Shown: positions 27,495 through 38,741, counted from the stretch's first letter. The stretch is 64,000 bases of DNA from Clostridium simiarum (GCF_018919175.1 NZ_JAHLQL010000003.1:62001-126000); one strand, 5' to 3'. Program-made: numbers and translations. The notes: generated by a model from the sequence alone, not told the origin.

Positions 27495-27530
27495 AAAATG
27501 GAGGCACTTTTCATGTGCCTCCATTTTTTA
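27493..27530. terminator. Bidirectional terminator
   Basis: A 15-bp perfect stem, AAAAAATGGAGGCAC with its complement, surrounds a 7-nt loop between convergent genes. It overlaps the stop codons of both neighbours. Confidence 0.92.
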
Positions 27531-29648
27531 TGAACAAATAATTGAATGTTCTTTTTCTATAAACAACTTTTCACAAAAAATATTTTTAAATACATCTACT
27601 ACTGATGGATCAAATTGTTTTCCACTTTCATCTAAAATTTCTTTTAGAGCCTCTTCGTGAGATTTTGCTACTTTATACGGTCTACCACTGGTCATTACAT
27701 CATAGGCATCTGCCACTGCCATTATTCTACACTCTATAGGTATCTCTTCTCTTTTAAGACCTAAAGGATACCCGTTTCCATCCCATCTTTCATGATGTTT
27801 TAATATAAGTTCTGATATAACTTGAAGTTTAGGTGTAGTTTTAGAGATTCTATATCCTATCTCACAGTGTCTTCTAACTTCTACTAGCTCATTATAAGAT
27901 AACTTATCAGGCTTATATAGTATACTCTCCGGAACCCCTACTTTACCTATATCGTGATATTTAGAAAGTAATCTTAAGTTTTTAATTTGCTGTCTTGATA
28001 AATTCATCTGCTTTCCCATTTCTTCGCATATAAACTTTATCCTATCCACATGACCCCCATCTACATAATCTCTAGAAATTAATGCTCTTTTAATTGAATT
28101 TACCATAACCTTCTTAGTTTCATAACTTTGCTTAAGTTTATTTCTATACATATTATCATCTGCCTCTTTAAATAAATCTATAGGCAAAAAATTCCTATCA
28201 TCACATGCAGTACCTATGGACATACTTATTGGAATTTTAGGCATACCTTCATTGTACTTATCAATAGACGTCTTTATGTTATAATAATTACTATCAAATT
28301 CTTCTCTATCGACACATTGGATAAGCACAGCAAACTCATCTCCACCTATACGCGCTACTATCCCCTCTGAAATTATAGATTCATTAATCGCCTTAGCACA
28401 TTGAATTATAATTTCATCACCTTCTTGGTGGCCTAGCGTGTCATTTACTAATTTAAGATTATCCATATCACATATTATAAACCCACATAAGGGATATTTT
28501 TCTCTGTCAAAGTTAACCATATAATCTTCAAAATACCCTCTGTTATACAAACCCGTTAAACTATCATGATAGCTTAAATAGTAAAGCCTATCTCGTGACC
28601 TTTTATTTTCTAACGCCTCTTGCTGAAGCATTTTTACGATTCTCATATCTTGAGCCACTATAACATTTCCTAATGATTCATCAAAACTGTTTTTGATAGG
28701 TGATATATCTATTTCTACAGGTATTATTTCCCCTTCCATAGTGATAAAACAAATATTATCTTTTTTATCACTATGGTTCGCATTATCTTTCTTCTTAACT
28801 TTTGAAGGTTCTTTAAAATCTTTTGAAAATAGGTATTTAACCTTTGAGTTGACTAACTGCTCTTTCTTGTACTTTCCTATATTGAGTGCTTGTTTATTAA
28901 TATCTAATATATTTCCATTATTATCAGTAAGAATTATTATATCCTTCACCTTATTCATAAGATACTCTTTACTCATCACTGAGTATATATCCTCGCCTTT
29001 ATATTTTTTTAAATAAAAAAACATTATTAAAGAACTAACACAATAATCCAAGTTCATAATTAAAATTTTGTAGTATAAAGTATTTAAAAAAATTAATTGG
29101 ATAAATCCCACTATAAAGGCTGAAGTTATATAGGTTCTTAGTATATTGCTAAAATATGTCCTTTCAAGAATATTATACTTATTTTTATGAAATGACTCTC
29201 TCAAAATAAAGTATCCAGATGTATTAATTATAATAAAATAAGCTAACAATAGTAAGTTAAATTGGGTTTTAGTCCATAAAGTAAGACTTCCTAATAGTAT
29301 ATGTATAAATATTAAAATACTTATAATAACTAAAGTAACATAACTCCACCTTTTTGACTTATTAGTCTTACTTTTATCACTCTGTAAGCTTATGGATAAG
29401 TTTAAAAATAAAAAACTCAATAAAAGCCAAGAAATCGTCATCATTAGGAGTATGATTTTTCTTAAGAAATCATTTTTTGAAAAATGGAAAAATATATTTA
29501 CTGTGCTCATAAAGCATAATAAAGAAGTATATCTATGAAAAGCATCATTGATTCTATGTTTTTTGTTCATAAAATTTGAGTTTATAGCTAAATGGCTATA
29601 TATTAAAGTACAAACTAAGTTAGATATAAAATAAATATCTTGGGACAA
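27528..29648 (-). CDS. Membrane-bound GGDEF / HD-GYP cyclic-di-GMP signalling protein
   Basis: This 706-residue protein has about seven membrane segments (1-215), a PAS-like domain (about 225-340), a GGDEF domain and a C-terminal HD-GYP domain (about 515-695). The GGDEF signature is intact (ARIGGDEFAVL), so diguanylate cyclase activity is possible. The inhibitory RxxD site expected just before it is absent (the residues read SEGIVARI). The HD-GYP domain keeps HDIGKVGVP and HHERWDGNGYP, consistent with c-di-GMP hydrolysis. It may make and break the second messenger in response to a PAS or membrane signal. Start is TTG, 5 nt from GAGGTGG. Confidence 0.92.
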   Translation of the reverse strand: MSQDIYFISNLVCTLIYSHLAINSNFMNKKHRINDAFHRYTSLLCFMSTVNIFFHFSKNDFLRKIILLMMTISWLLLSFLFLNLSISLQSDKSKTNKSKRWSYVTLVIISILIFIHILLGSLTLWTKTQFNLLLLAYFIIINTSGYFILRESFHKNKYNILERTYFSNILRTYITSAFIVGFIQLIFLNTLYYKILIMNLDYCVSSLIMFFYLKKYKGEDIYSVMSKEYLMNKVKDIIILTDNNGNILDINKQALNIGKYKKEQLVNSKVKYLFSKDFKEPSKVKKKDNANHSDKKDNICFITMEGEIIPVEIDISPIKNSFDESLGNVIVAQDMRIVKMLQQEALENKRSRDRLYYLSYHDSLTGLYNRGYFEDYMVNFDREKYPLCGFIICDMDNLKLVNDTLGHQEGDEIIIQCAKAINESIISEGIVARIGGDEFAVLIQCVDREEFDSNYYNIKTSIDKYNEGMPKIPISMSIGTACDDRNFLPIDLFKEADDNMYRNKLKQSYETKKVMVNSIKRALISRDYVDGGHVDRIKFICEEMGKQMNLSRQQIKNLRLLSKYHDIGKVGVPESILYKPDKLSYNELVEVRRHCEIGYRISKTTPKLQVISELILKHHERWDGNGYPLGLKREEIPIECRIMAVADAYDVMTSGRPYKVAKSHEEALKEILDESGKQFDPSVVDVFKNIFCEKLFIEKEHSIICS

Positions 29649-29702
29649 TTAAACCACCTCAAAATATGTTTAAAATAGAGGTTAAAACACTTTCATTTGT
29701 AT

Positions 29703-29731
29703 ATTTTACACTATATTTCTAATTATTGCAA
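29703..29731 (-). promoter_or_regulatory. Promoter of the GGDEF/HD-GYP gene
   Basis: TTGCAA (29726-29731) and TAAAAT (29703-29708) on the minus strand are spaced by 17 nt, about 55 nt before the TTG start. Confidence 0.6.
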
Positions 29732-29821
29732 ATATTTTGAAGTTATGCACCATGAAAATTAAAGTTTTCCCTCTAATATTTTCTATAAGCTAAAGTTAAT
29801 ATAGTTGCTAGTATATATAAT

Positions 29822-29857
29822 AAAAAAACCACCTTTACAAATAAAGGTAGTTTTTTT
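29822..29857 (-). terminator. Terminator of the marR-MATE operon
   Basis: An AAAAAACCACCTTTA-type stem pairs with TAAAGGTAGTTTTTT, with one C-A mismatch, giving a T-run on the minus strand about 48 nt after the MATE stop. Confidence 0.82.
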
Positions 29858-29905
29858 ATATAAGTTTTGTCCATAATCTTAAAATCTTTAAGCTAAAATA
29901 TTATC

Positions 29906-31291
29906 TTAAGCTAAATTGGCACTTTCCTCCAAGGAATCATTATGAGCCACATTTAACCCTTTCATTTCTCTAAATAGCAATATTGCTGTTATTAAAGATG
30001 CTAACCCATCTGCTATAGGACCCGCCATCCAAACCCCAGTTAATCCCCATAGGTTTGGAAGTATTAATAGCAATGGAATTAATAAAATAACCTGTCTTAA
30101 CATACTTAAAAACATTGCATGTTTTGGCTTTCCTACAGCTTGAAAATAGTTTGAGCTAACTATTTGAAATCCTATTACCGGTAACATCAACAGATATATC
30201 CTTATCCCCTTTACTCCTATTTGTAAAAGTTCTGGATCTTTATTAAAGAATCCAATAATAGCTTCAGGAAATAGTTGAATCACAATAAAACCTGTAATAG
30301 CAATTATAGTAGCTACAGTAACAGCATATTTTAATGTATCCTTAACCCTCTTATATTGTCTTGCTCCATAGTTAAATCCTATTATAGGTTGAGAACCTTG
30401 ATTTAATCCAAACATAGGCATTAAAAATATAAGACCTACACTGTTTATAACCGCCATAGCCCCTATGGCTAAGTCTCCTCCGTTAGATGCTAAAGCTCTA
30501 TTAGCTGTTATGGAAACTAAACTGGCTGCAAATTGCATTGAAAAAGGTGCGATACCTATAGCAAATATAGTTTTTATAATTTCTATATCTAATTTCATAT
30601 TTTCTCTTTTTATTTTTAAAGTACTTTTGTTCCCAAAGAAATAGCTTAATACCCAAGCTGCAGAAACTATTTGAGATATAACCGTAGCAACAGCTGCTCC
30701 TCTAATTCCCATATCAAATGTAAATATAAATAAAGGATCTAATATAGTATTTAATACGGCCCCAATTAGCATTGTTATCATAGCCATCTTAGGATTTCCC
30801 TCAGCTCTTATAAGACTATTCATAGAGAAAGCTAAAGAGTTAAATATAGTTCCTACAAGAATTATATCTATATACTCTTTTGCATATCCGAAGGTATCTG
30901 GACTTGAACCTAATACCTTAAGTAAAGGTCCAACGAATATTAGACCTAAAACTGTAATAACTATGCTAATTAATATATTTAATACAAAAGCATTACCTAT
31001 AATTTTTTCAGCATCATTCTTTTTCTTTTGCCCCAATTTAATAGATGTTTTTGTACCAGCACCTATACCCACTAACATACCGAAAGCCATTATAATTGTA
31101 GTTATAGGAAGAGTTAATCCAACTCCTGATATGGCATACCCTCCTACATCTTTAATATTTCCTATGTAAATCCTATCAACTATATTATATAATGCATTTA
31201 CCATCATACCCACAATTGCAGGAATAGAAAACTTTGCAAGCAAGTCACCTATTGGTTCTGTACCTAATCTTTTTTGTCTATCATTCTCCAT
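29906..31291 (-). CDS. MATE-family efflux transporter
   Basis: This 461-residue polytopic protein has the MATE two-half layout. It starts LGTEPIGDLLAKFSIPAIVGMMVNALYNIVDRIYIGN and has FAIGIAPFSMQFAASLVSITANRAL at the second half, followed by MFGLNQGSQPIIGFNYGARQYKRVKD, a pattern common in MepA-like pumps. Its start overlaps the end of the upstream marR gene by 11 nt, so translation is coupled. Expression is predicted to be controlled by that MarR protein. Confidence 0.93.
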   Translation of the reverse strand: MENDRQKRLGTEPIGDLLAKFSIPAIVGMMVNALYNIVDRIYIGNIKDVGGYAISGVGLTLPITTIIMAFGMLVGIGAGTKTSIKLGQKKKNDAEKIIGNAFVLNILISIVITVLGLIFVGPLLKVLGSSPDTFGYAKEYIDIILVGTIFNSLAFSMNSLIRAEGNPKMAMITMLIGAVLNTILDPLFIFTFDMGIRGAAVATVISQIVSAAWVLSYFFGNKSTLKIKRENMKLDIEIIKTIFAIGIAPFSMQFAASLVSITANRALASNGGDLAIGAMAVINSVGLIFLMPMFGLNQGSQPIIGFNYGARQYKRVKDTLKYAVTVATIIAITGFIVIQLFPEAIIGFFNKDPELLQIGVKGIRIYLLMLPVIGFQIVSSNYFQAVGKPKHAMFLSMLRQVILLIPLLLILPNLWGLTGVWMAGPIADGLASLITAILLFREMKGLNVAHNDSLEESANLA

Positions 31292-31751
31292 GCCATGTGT
31301 CTCCTTTTAATACTTTATTTTGATTGTTTACCATTCTTCTAAATAGCTTTAAAGCTATTTCTTTTTCTTCCTCTGTAAAATCAGAGACTATAATTTCACT
31401 CCACTCTCTTAGAACACCAAAGAAATCTTCCTTAATTTCTATGGCCTTTTTTGTTATAAATACTCTATAAGCTCTTTTATCCTCTAAGTCCACCTCTCTT
31501 TTTATGTAACCTTCATCCTCTAATTTTTTTAAAGCTCTCGCTGTGGTTCCTTTATCCATTATAAGATCATTGCTTATGCACTCTTGATTAACTCCATTAT
31601 TTCTGAAAAGATAGGCTAAAAATGCAAATTGACCACTACCTATATTAAACTTAGCAAACTCTTTAGAATAATAGCTAGAACCTAATCTGTATAATATAGA
31701 TATATAATGACCTATGGTCCTACAATTAGACTCTAAATCCTCTGTCTCCAT
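31281..31751 (-). CDS. MarR-family transcriptional regulator
   Basis: This 156-residue winged-helix protein has the MarR wing CISNDLIMDKGTTARALKKLEDEGYIKREVDLEDKRAYRVFITKKA, with the D-x-R-x-x-R-like signature as DLEDKRAY. AAGGAG lies 8 nt before the ATG. It is the first gene of a two-gene operon with an overlapping MATE pump gene, the usual arrangement for a local repressor. Two matching inverted repeats flank its promoter. Confidence 0.92.
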   Translation of the reverse strand: METEDLESNCRTIGHYISILYRLGSSYYSKEFAKFNIGSGQFAFLAYLFRNNGVNQECISNDLIMDKGTTARALKKLEDEGYIKREVDLEDKRAYRVFITKKAIEIKEDFFGVLREWSEIIVSDFTEEEKEIALKLFRRMVNNQNKVLKGDTWHGE

Positions 31752-31774
31752 AAACTCTTCTCCTTAAAATAAAA

Positions 31775-31825
31775 TAGTTGCATCAACAACTATATTTTAA
31801 TACAAATTAGTTGTGATTGCAACTA
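31775..31825 (-). promoter_or_regulatory. Promoter with twin MarR-type operators
   Basis: Two copies of TAGTTG-N6-CAACTA lie at 31775-31792 and 31808-31825, with centres 33 bp apart (about three helical turns). On the minus strand a -35 box TTGCAA (31817-31822) lies inside the upstream copy and a -10 box TAAAAT (31794-31799) lies between the copies, with 17-nt spacing. The downstream copy covers the predicted start. This fits direct repression by the MarR protein encoded next. Confidence 0.8.
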
Positions 31826-31867
31826 TTGTTAAAAAGATTCAATATTTAGTTTTTGCCAATACTATAA

Positions 31868-32560
31868 TTATATTCCTAAGGAAAACATATATAATCCTAG
31901 AATAATTATAATAGCTCCTAACACTAATTTTAATATCTTACCAAATTTTAATGTCTTTTCAGAACTACTTAGATGTTCAACTACCCCCACAGAGGTGCCG
32001 GCTAATATTATAAGAGCACAATGACCTACGGAATACAGTAAAAGCATAGCAATACCTAAAAGCACATTAGCTTTTCCTGCCACAAAGGTTAAAATAGCTG
32101 CCAATACTGGTGTAGCGCAGGGAGAAGATAATGCTCCTCCTAATATTCCTAACATAAAAGCTCCAAACAGCCCTCTTCTCTTAGTAGGCATTTTACAACT
32201 ATTTTGAGATCTTCCAAAAGTTAAAATCCCTAGAAGTTGCAAACCACTTAATATCATGACAGCTGCTAAAACTATATACCACAATTTACCTGCCCCTGAA
32301 AAGAATCTTCCAAGTACCGCAGATAATGCTCCTATTATGGTAAAGGTTGCTATAACACCTAATCCGAAAAACATTGAATATTTAAAAGCAACTTTTTTAT
32401 CTTTAACACCATTACCTTCCACATAACCTACTATTAAAGGTACAGAAGATAATACACAGGGGCTAAAGGAAGATGCTAAACCTGCAAACAAAGACATAAC
32501 AAGAGCCAGCCATATGTTATTATTAATAATCTCAGTAAAATTACTTAATAAACTACTCAT
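31868..32560 (-). CDS. CcdA-like thiol:disulphide membrane transporter
   Basis: This 230-residue protein has six hydrophobic segments. It carries the two conserved cysteine motifs of the CcdA/DsbD membrane domain: FSPCVLSSVPL (about residue 33) and SSPCATPVLAAIL (about residue 145). It should pass electrons from cytoplasmic thioredoxin to an extracytoplasmic thioredoxin-like partner. That partner is encoded directly upstream and overlaps by 8 nt (ATGAGTAG), so the two are translationally coupled. Confidence 0.92.
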   Translation of the reverse strand: MSSLLSNFTEIINNNIWLALVMSLFAGLASSFSPCVLSSVPLIVGYVEGNGVKDKKVAFKYSMFFGLGVIATFTIIGALSAVLGRFFSGAGKLWYIVLAAVMILSGLQLLGILTFGRSQNSCKMPTKRRGLFGAFMLGILGGALSSPCATPVLAAILTFVAGKANVLLGIAMLLLYSVGHCALIILAGTSVGVVEHLSSSEKTLKFGKILKLVLGAIIIILGLYMFSLGI

Positions 32561-33002
32561 TCGCCTTGACCCCCATAGAATTAAATACTTTTTCTATAGA
32601 CTCTAAAGTCAACATTCCTTCATACCTGCCTTTTAAATCGCTATTTTCGTCTAGAAAAATAAATGTAGGCATTAGCCTTACATTATACTTTTTAGCTAAA
32701 GCATAATTATCTCCAGATTCTATGTTGATTTTTTTAACAATAACGTTGTCTCCGTATTTTTTTCTAAAATCCTCCAATGTAGGTTCCATCCTTCTACATG
32801 CCGGACAAGTAGGAGATCCTAACTCTAAAAGCATTGGTATCTTTTTATCCTTGTCATCATCTGGATTATAGTTTTCCCAGGCTAAAGCCTTTTCTGAGCC
32901 CTTTCCTTTTGATATATCATTTCCATGATTTTTAAAATAATATATGCCGAAAAGAGCTAAAGCTATAACTGCTATAATGGATATCTTGATCCACTTTTTC
33001 AA
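32553..33002 (-). CDS. Membrane-anchored thioredoxin-like protein
   Basis: This 149-residue protein has an N-terminal signal-anchor (WIKISIIAVIALALFGIYYF) and an extracytoplasmic thioredoxin fold. The active site is CPAC in LELGSPTCPACRRMEP, and the cis-proline loop is LMPTFIFLDE. It probably receives electrons from the coupled CcdA protein and reduces disulphides outside the cell. I place the start at TTG (33000-33002), 8 nt from GAGAGG; an in-frame GTG three codons earlier abuts the ribosome site. Confidence 0.9.
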   Translation of the reverse strand: MKKWIKISIIAVIALALFGIYYFKNHGNDISKGKGSEKALAWENYNPDDDKDKKIPMLLELGSPTCPACRRMEPTLEDFRKKYGDNVIVKKINIESGDNYALAKKYNVRLMPTFIFLDENSDLKGRYEGMLTLESIEKVFNSMGVKANE

Positions 33003-33020
33003 ATATATCACCTCTCTTTC

Positions 33021-33041
33021 ATATACCCTTATATGGTATAT
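33021..33041. promoter_or_regulatory. Palindrome upstream of thioredoxin-ccdA (CsoR/CstR-like operator?)
   Basis: ATATACC-N7-GGTATAT is a perfect 7-bp inverted repeat about 20 nt before the thioredoxin start. Its ATACC...GGTAT form resembles operators of the CsoR/CstR family of copper and persulphide sensors. No such regulator is encoded nearby. Confidence 0.4.
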
Positions 33042-33119
33042 ATTAAAGTAATTGAGTTTCTATGTCAATTAAATAAATTCAATAAACATTCAAAAAACTA
33101 TTAATATACGAAAAGTAAA

Positions 33120-33165
33120 AAAAGCTAACCTGAATGTATCTTAAGTTACATTCAGATTAGCTTTT
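33120..33165 (-). terminator. Terminator after the LacI-family gene
   Basis: AAAAGCTAACCTGAATGTA pairs with its near-complement at 33147-33165 (one mismatch) with an 8-nt loop. It sits just beyond the stop codon, with T-rich sequence after it on the minus strand. Confidence 0.82.
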
Positions 33166-33167
33166 AC

Positions 33168-34300
<1,133 letters not shown>

Positions 34301-34354
34301 CCATATATCCCTAGTATGTGTATTATTTAAACTATAAATTCTATGTATTCAACT

Positions 34355-34394
34355 AAAAATCTGCAAGAGAAAACTTCTCTCTTGCAGATTTTTT
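34355..34394 (-). terminator. Rho-independent terminator after ileS
   Basis: AAAAATCTGCAAGAGA pairs with its complement ending at 34394, leaving a short loop. The T-run lies on both strands. It lies about 42 nt past the ileS stop. Confidence 0.9.
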
Positions 34395-34435
34395 AACTTT
34401 CATTACTGATGGATTTATTTTTTTAATGATTAAAT

Positions 34436-37400
34436 TTACTTAACCACTTCAACTGCCATATCTAATTCTTCACCATTTATATTAAATCCATTGTAGTTAA
34501 ATTCTTCATTGTATAAGACCTCTAAAGCTAGAGTTTCTCTCTTTATTGTACCTTCAAACTTTTTAACTATTTGAAGAAGCATATCATTTTTAGCTACATA
34601 TAGTTTTATCTTATCTGCAACTTCAAAGCCACTTTCTTTTCTCATATTTTGAATCTTGCTTATAATTTCTCTTAAGTGACCTTCTTCTTTTAATTCTTCT
34701 GTAATTGTAGTATCTAAAACTACACCTATTTCCCCTTCACCTGAGAAAGCGAAACCTTCAAGTCCTTGCATTGTAACCAAAAGATTCTCTCCATTTAATA
34801 CTATTTCTGAACCACTTACATTTATGCTTACAACTCCACCATTTTGTATAGTTTGAGCAAGTTCCATTTGATTTCTTTGAGCTATTTCTTTTCTTATTCC
34901 TGGTATAAGCTTACCATAAGCTTTTCCGAGCACCGGTAAATTTGGCTTGATTTCAAAATTTACATATTGGGATAGATCTGAACCAAATTCTACTGATTTT
35001 ATGTTAAGCTCATCCTTTATAATGTCACCATAATATTCTGGTAAGGAAGTAGTGCTTATAAGCATTTTGGATAATGGCTGTCTATTCTTTATATTAGCTC
35101 CATTTCTTGCACTTCTACCTAATTTCACTATGCTGTATGCCATATCCATTTCTTTTTCAAGTTTTTCATCTACTAATTCAACATCATATTCTGGCCAATT
35201 GCAAAGATGTATACTCTCTGGCGCCTTATCATCAAAACTTACTACAAGGTTTTGATACATTTCCTCTGTAATAAAAGGTACAAATGGAGCGGATACCTTA
35301 CATAATGTTACAAGTACTTTATATAGAGTCATGTAAGCCCCTATTTTATCCTCTGTTAAAGATTCACTCCAATATCTTGACCTATTCCTTCTTACATACC
35401 AGTTAGATAGTTCATCTACAAAGTCTTCTATAGCTAACGCTGCTTGAGTGATTTTGTAGTTCTCCAAATCTTCATCTACAGTTTTAACTAAAGTATTTAA
35501 TTTAGATATTATCCACTTATCCATAACATTTTCTGATTTAAACTCAGCATAATCTGTTGGGTTAAACTCATCTATTTCTGCATATAGAACATAGAAGGAA
35601 TATACATTCCATAATGTACTAAGGAATTTTCTTTGAGCTTCTGCCACATCATCCTTTGAAAATCTTGTTGGAAGCCATGGTGCACTTGCAGTATAAAAAT
35701 GCCACCTTGTAGAGTCAGCCCCCTGACTTTCTATTACATCAAACGGATCTACTACATTTCCCTTGTGTTTTGACATCTTTATTCCTTGTTTATCTAAAAC
35801 GTGTCCTAATACTACACAGTTTTCGAAAGGATTCCTTTCAAATATGGATGTAGATATAGCAAGCAATGTATAGAACCACCCTCTTGTTTGGTCTACAGCC
35901 TCTGATATAAATTGTGCTGGGAAATTAGCTTCAAATAGCTCTTTATTTTCAAATGGATAGTGATATTGTGCAAAAGGCATAGAGCCTGAGTCAAACCAAC
36001 AATCTATAACTTCATGGGTTCTCTTCATTTCTCCTCCACACTTTTCACATTTTAAGTGTACCTTATCTATATAAGGCTTATGAAGTTCTATATTTTCAGG
36101 TACATCCATACCTTTTTTCTTTAAGTCTTCAATACTTCCTATACAGTCTTTATGTCCACAGTCACATTCCCATATCGGAAGAGGAGTTCCCCAATATCTA
36201 TCTCTTGATATACCCCAGTCAATAACATTTTCGAGGAACTTTCCAAATCTTCCTGTTCTTATGTTATCTGGATACCAATTTATTTTATTATTGTTCTCTA
36301 AAAGATTTTCCTTTAGAGAAGTCATTCTTACAAACCAGCTTTCCTTTGGATAGTATAAAAGTGGTGTATCACATCTCCAACAGTGTGGATAGGAGTGTGT
36401 AAACTTCTCTGATTTAAATAACATTCCATGTTCTTTCATGTATTCAAGTATCTTTGGATCTGCTTTTTTTACAAATAGACCCTTCCATGGTTCTACACAA
36501 TCTACAAACTTACCTTCTGCATCTACTAAGTTAATAAGTGGTAAGTTATGTGCCTTACATACAATGTTGTCATCTTCACCATAAGCTGGTGCTGTATGAA
36601 CTATTCCTGTACCATCAGTTAATGTTACAAAATCTCCATGAATTACAAAGAAAGCTTTTTCCTCTGGAGTATGGAACTTAAATAATTGCTCATATTCAAG
36701 GCCTAATATATCTTCTCCCTTAAATTCTTTAACTATTTCATATTCTGTATCACCAAAGACAGAATGTAATAATTCTTTTGCTAATATATAGTATTCTTCT
36801 CCAACCTTAGCCTCTATATAGTCATACTTCTTATTTATAGTAAGAGCCACATTAGAAGGTAATGTCCAAGGAGTTGTTGTCCAAGCTAATATATATTTAT
36901 TTTCTTCTCCTTTGACTTTAAACTTTGTCACAGCTGTAGATTCTTTTACATCTTTATATCCTTGAGCTACCTCATGAGAAGATAAGCTAGTTCCACATCT
37001 CGGACAGTAAGGAAGTACTTTATGTCCCTTATATAAAAGATTTTTGTTCCACATTTGACTTAGTGCCCACCAAACAGATTCTATATAATCATTATGATAA
37101 GTTACATAAGGACTATCCATATCAACCCAGAAACCAATCTTTTCAGACATATCCTTCCACATAGTTGAATATGTGAATACGCTGTCTTTACACTGATGTA
37201 TAAATTTCTCTACACCATAGTTTTCAATCTCTTGTTTACCAGAGATTCCAAGTTTTTTTTCTATTTCAAGTTCTACTGGAAGACCATGAGTATCCCATCC
37301 AGCTTTTCTTAAAACCTTATATCCTTTCATAACCTTATATCTAGGAATAAGATCCTTCATAACTCTAGTTAAAACGTGTCCTATATGAGGCTTACCATTG

Positions 37401-37549
37401 GCTGTTGGAGGCCCATCATAAAAAGTGAAATACTTTCCATCTTCATTTAAATCAAAATTCTTTTGAATTACATCTCTTTCCTGCCAAAGCTTAAGAACGT
37501 CTTTTTCCATATCTACAAAACTTCTTGTAGAATCAATTTTCTTATACAT
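34436..37549 (-). CDS. ileS: Isoleucyl-tRNA synthetase
   Basis: This 1037-residue class I synthetase charges tRNA-Ile. The HIGH motif appears as KPHIGH (about 53-58) and the KMSKS motif as KMSKHKGN (about 600). The editing domain (about 190-390) contains [15 protein letters not shown] and [14 protein letters not shown]. Cys pairs CPRCG, CWRCD and CEKCG suggest zinc sites. Length and the [18 protein letters not shown] block before KMSKH fit the type 2 (eukaryote-like) IleS group, known elsewhere for reduced sensitivity to mupirocin; that property is only inferred here. The gene is controlled by an Ile T-box. Confidence 0.97.
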   Translation of the reverse strand: MYKKIDSTRSFVDMEKDVLKLWQERDVIQKNFDLNEDGKYFTFYDGPPTANGKPHIGHVLTRVMKDLIPRYKVMKGYKVLRKAGWDTHGLPVELEIEKKLGISGKQEIENYGVEKFIHQCKDSVFTYSTMWKDMSEKIGFWVDMDSPYVTYHNDYIESVWWALSQMWNKNLLYKGHKVLPYCPRCGTSLSSHEVAQGYKDVKESTAVTKFKVKGEENKYILAWTTTPWTLPSNVALTINKKYDYIEAKVGEEYYILAKELLHSVFGDTEYEIVKEFKGEDILGLEYEQLFKFHTPEEKAFFVIHGDFVTLTDGTGIVHTAPAYGEDDNIVCKAHNLPLINLVDAEGKFVDCVEPWKGLFVKKADPKILEYMKEHGMLFKSEKFTHSYPHCWRCDTPLLYYPKESWFVRMTSLKENLLENNNKINWYPDNIRTGRFGKFLENVIDWGISRDRYWGTPLPIWECDCGHKDCIGSIEDLKKKGMDVPENIELHKPYIDKVHLKCEKCGGEMKRTHEVIDCWFDSGSMPFAQYHYPFENKELFEANFPAQFISEAVDQTRGWFYTLLAISTSIFERNPFENCVVLGHVLDKQGIKMSKHKGNVVDPFDVIESQGADSTRWHFYTASAPWLPTRFSKDDVAEAQRKFLSTLWNVYSFYVLYAEIDEFNPTDYAEFKSENVMDKWIISKLNTLVKTVDEDLENYKITQAALAIEDFVDELSNWYVRRNRSRYWSESLTEDKIGAYMTLYKVLVTLCKVSAPFVPFITEEMYQNLVVSFDDKAPESIHLCNWPEYDVELVDEKLEKEMDMAYSIVKLGRSARNGANIKNRQPLSKMLISTTSLPEYYGDIIKDELNIKSVEFGSDLSQYVNFEIKPNLPVLGKAYGKLIPGIRKEIAQRNQMELAQTIQNGGVVSINVSGSEIVLNGENLLVTMQGLEGFAFSGEGEIGVVLDTTITEELKEEGHLREIISKIQNMRKESGFEVADKIKLYVAKNDMLLQIVKKFEGTIKRETLALEVLYNEEFNYNGFNINGEELDMAVEVVK

Positions 37550-37633
37550 TTTAAGTCTCCTTCCTTATTTCATATACATTCTCTTACATATTTTATATTT
37601 GAATTATGTTCCTACTAATTTGATTAAAGGTAA

Positions 37634-37970
37634 TAAAAAAACTCCATCCAACAGGACGAAGTTACATTCGTTATACCACCCATAAGGTTTACAGCTGACC
37701 ATATAAAAATCCAGCTTAACATTTCAAGTACATAAGCATATACCCCAAATTTGATATTTGGTAATATCCGCTTACTCATCTTAATTTATGAAGATGAGTT
37801 TTCTAACAATACTCTATTCTTTAACGCAGAACTACGGGCTAACTTACTTTATATTTTCGGTTGCCAACTCCTAGGTGATTTTCCTTAAATCCTACCTATG
37901 GCTTTTCACCTAACGCCACTCTCTTTGAGGATTAAACTTAAGTACTTTTCCTATTCACAGTTTTTCATTA
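37634..37970 (-). ncRNA. T-box riboswitch, isoleucine-specific (ileS leader)
   Basis: On the minus strand Stem I contains AGAGAGTGGCG and a specifier loop with ATC (Ile) in GGAAA-ATC-ACCTAGGAG, aligned with the ATG specifier of the metG leader. The antiterminator carries GGGTGGTATAACGAA, where TGGT can pair with an ACCA tRNA end. A 9-bp terminator follows, ACTTCGTCC-TGTT-GGATGGAGT, allowing G-U pairs, then seven T. The T-box sequence departs from the usual ACCGCG end, but ACGAA still pairs with TTCGT. Confidence 0.92.
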
Positions 37971-37976
37971 TCCTTG

Positions 37977-38005
37977 ATTATATTACAAGTAAAGGCTATT
38001 GTCAA
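37977..38005 (-). promoter_or_regulatory. Consensus promoter of the ileS T-box leader
   Basis: Perfect TTGACA (38000-38005) and perfect TATAAT (37977-37982) on the minus strand are separated by 17 nt. The region 38006-38198 up to the next gene holds only AT-rich spacer. Confidence 0.88.
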
Positions 38006-38198
38006 TTACAAAGTAAGAGTATAATGTAATAGCATCAATAAATTTATATAAATAATATTTTTAAATTTTTATGAGCTTTTATATAATAATGGAAATTTAA
38101 TAAATTGAATGATATAATCTATTATAGGTTAATTTTTACTATATATAAAGATACATTAATAACTAGATTTAATTATAATATAAGAGGAGGTTAATTTA

Positions 38199-38741
38199 AT
38201 GAGTCAAGGGTTTATGGTTTTAAACGGAATAATGGTTATTTCTTTAATCAGTTTACTTTTAATGCAAATAAAAAGTTATATGAAAATCAATAAAGCTCAT
38301 GATGCTAAGTCCCATAAAGCACTGTACATAATTCCAAATAGTGGAGCTACAAGATTTCTAAGCTTATTATTTCCATCAATAGTCATACTTAATTTTGCAA
38401 TGAATATTATAAGTGGTGAAAAAGATCTTTATAGATTGATCTTTTCAGGGTTTATCTTTTTATATTCTTTATTTATATTTATAACTTTAGATATGAATTT
38501 AGTAATAACTGAAAATGGAATAGGGATGAAACCAAGATTTTTAAATATCTATACTCAATTTATAGTTTGGGAAGATATAGTTCAATGGAGCTGGAACAAA
38601 TATAATAAAGATGTTTTATCATTACAATTTAAAGCTAAGGGCGCACCTAGTGGTCTTGAAAGAAAGATAACCTCAGATAAAGAAAAAATAAACAAATTAC
38701 TTAATAAATACGCAGCTCATAAATTTAAAATGAGCAAATAA
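38199..38741 (+). CDS. Small membrane protein (DUF5673-like)
   Basis: This 180-residue protein has three hydrophobic segments (about 7-24, 53-70 and 80-98), followed by a soluble C-terminal domain starting LVITENGIGMKPRFLNIYTQFIVWEDIVQWSW. That stretch resembles pleckstrin-homology-like domains of small bacterial membrane proteins. The function is unknown. GAGGAGG lies before the ATG and a terminator follows. Confidence 0.78.
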   Translation: MSQGFMVLNGIMVISLISLLLMQIKSYMKINKAHDAKSHKALYIIPNSGATRFLSLLFPSIVILNFAMNIISGEKDLYRLIFSGFIFLYSLFIFITLDMNLVITENGIGMKPRFLNIYTQFIVWEDIVQWSWNKYNKDVLSLQFKAKGAPSGLERKITSDKEKINKLLNKYAAHKFKMSK

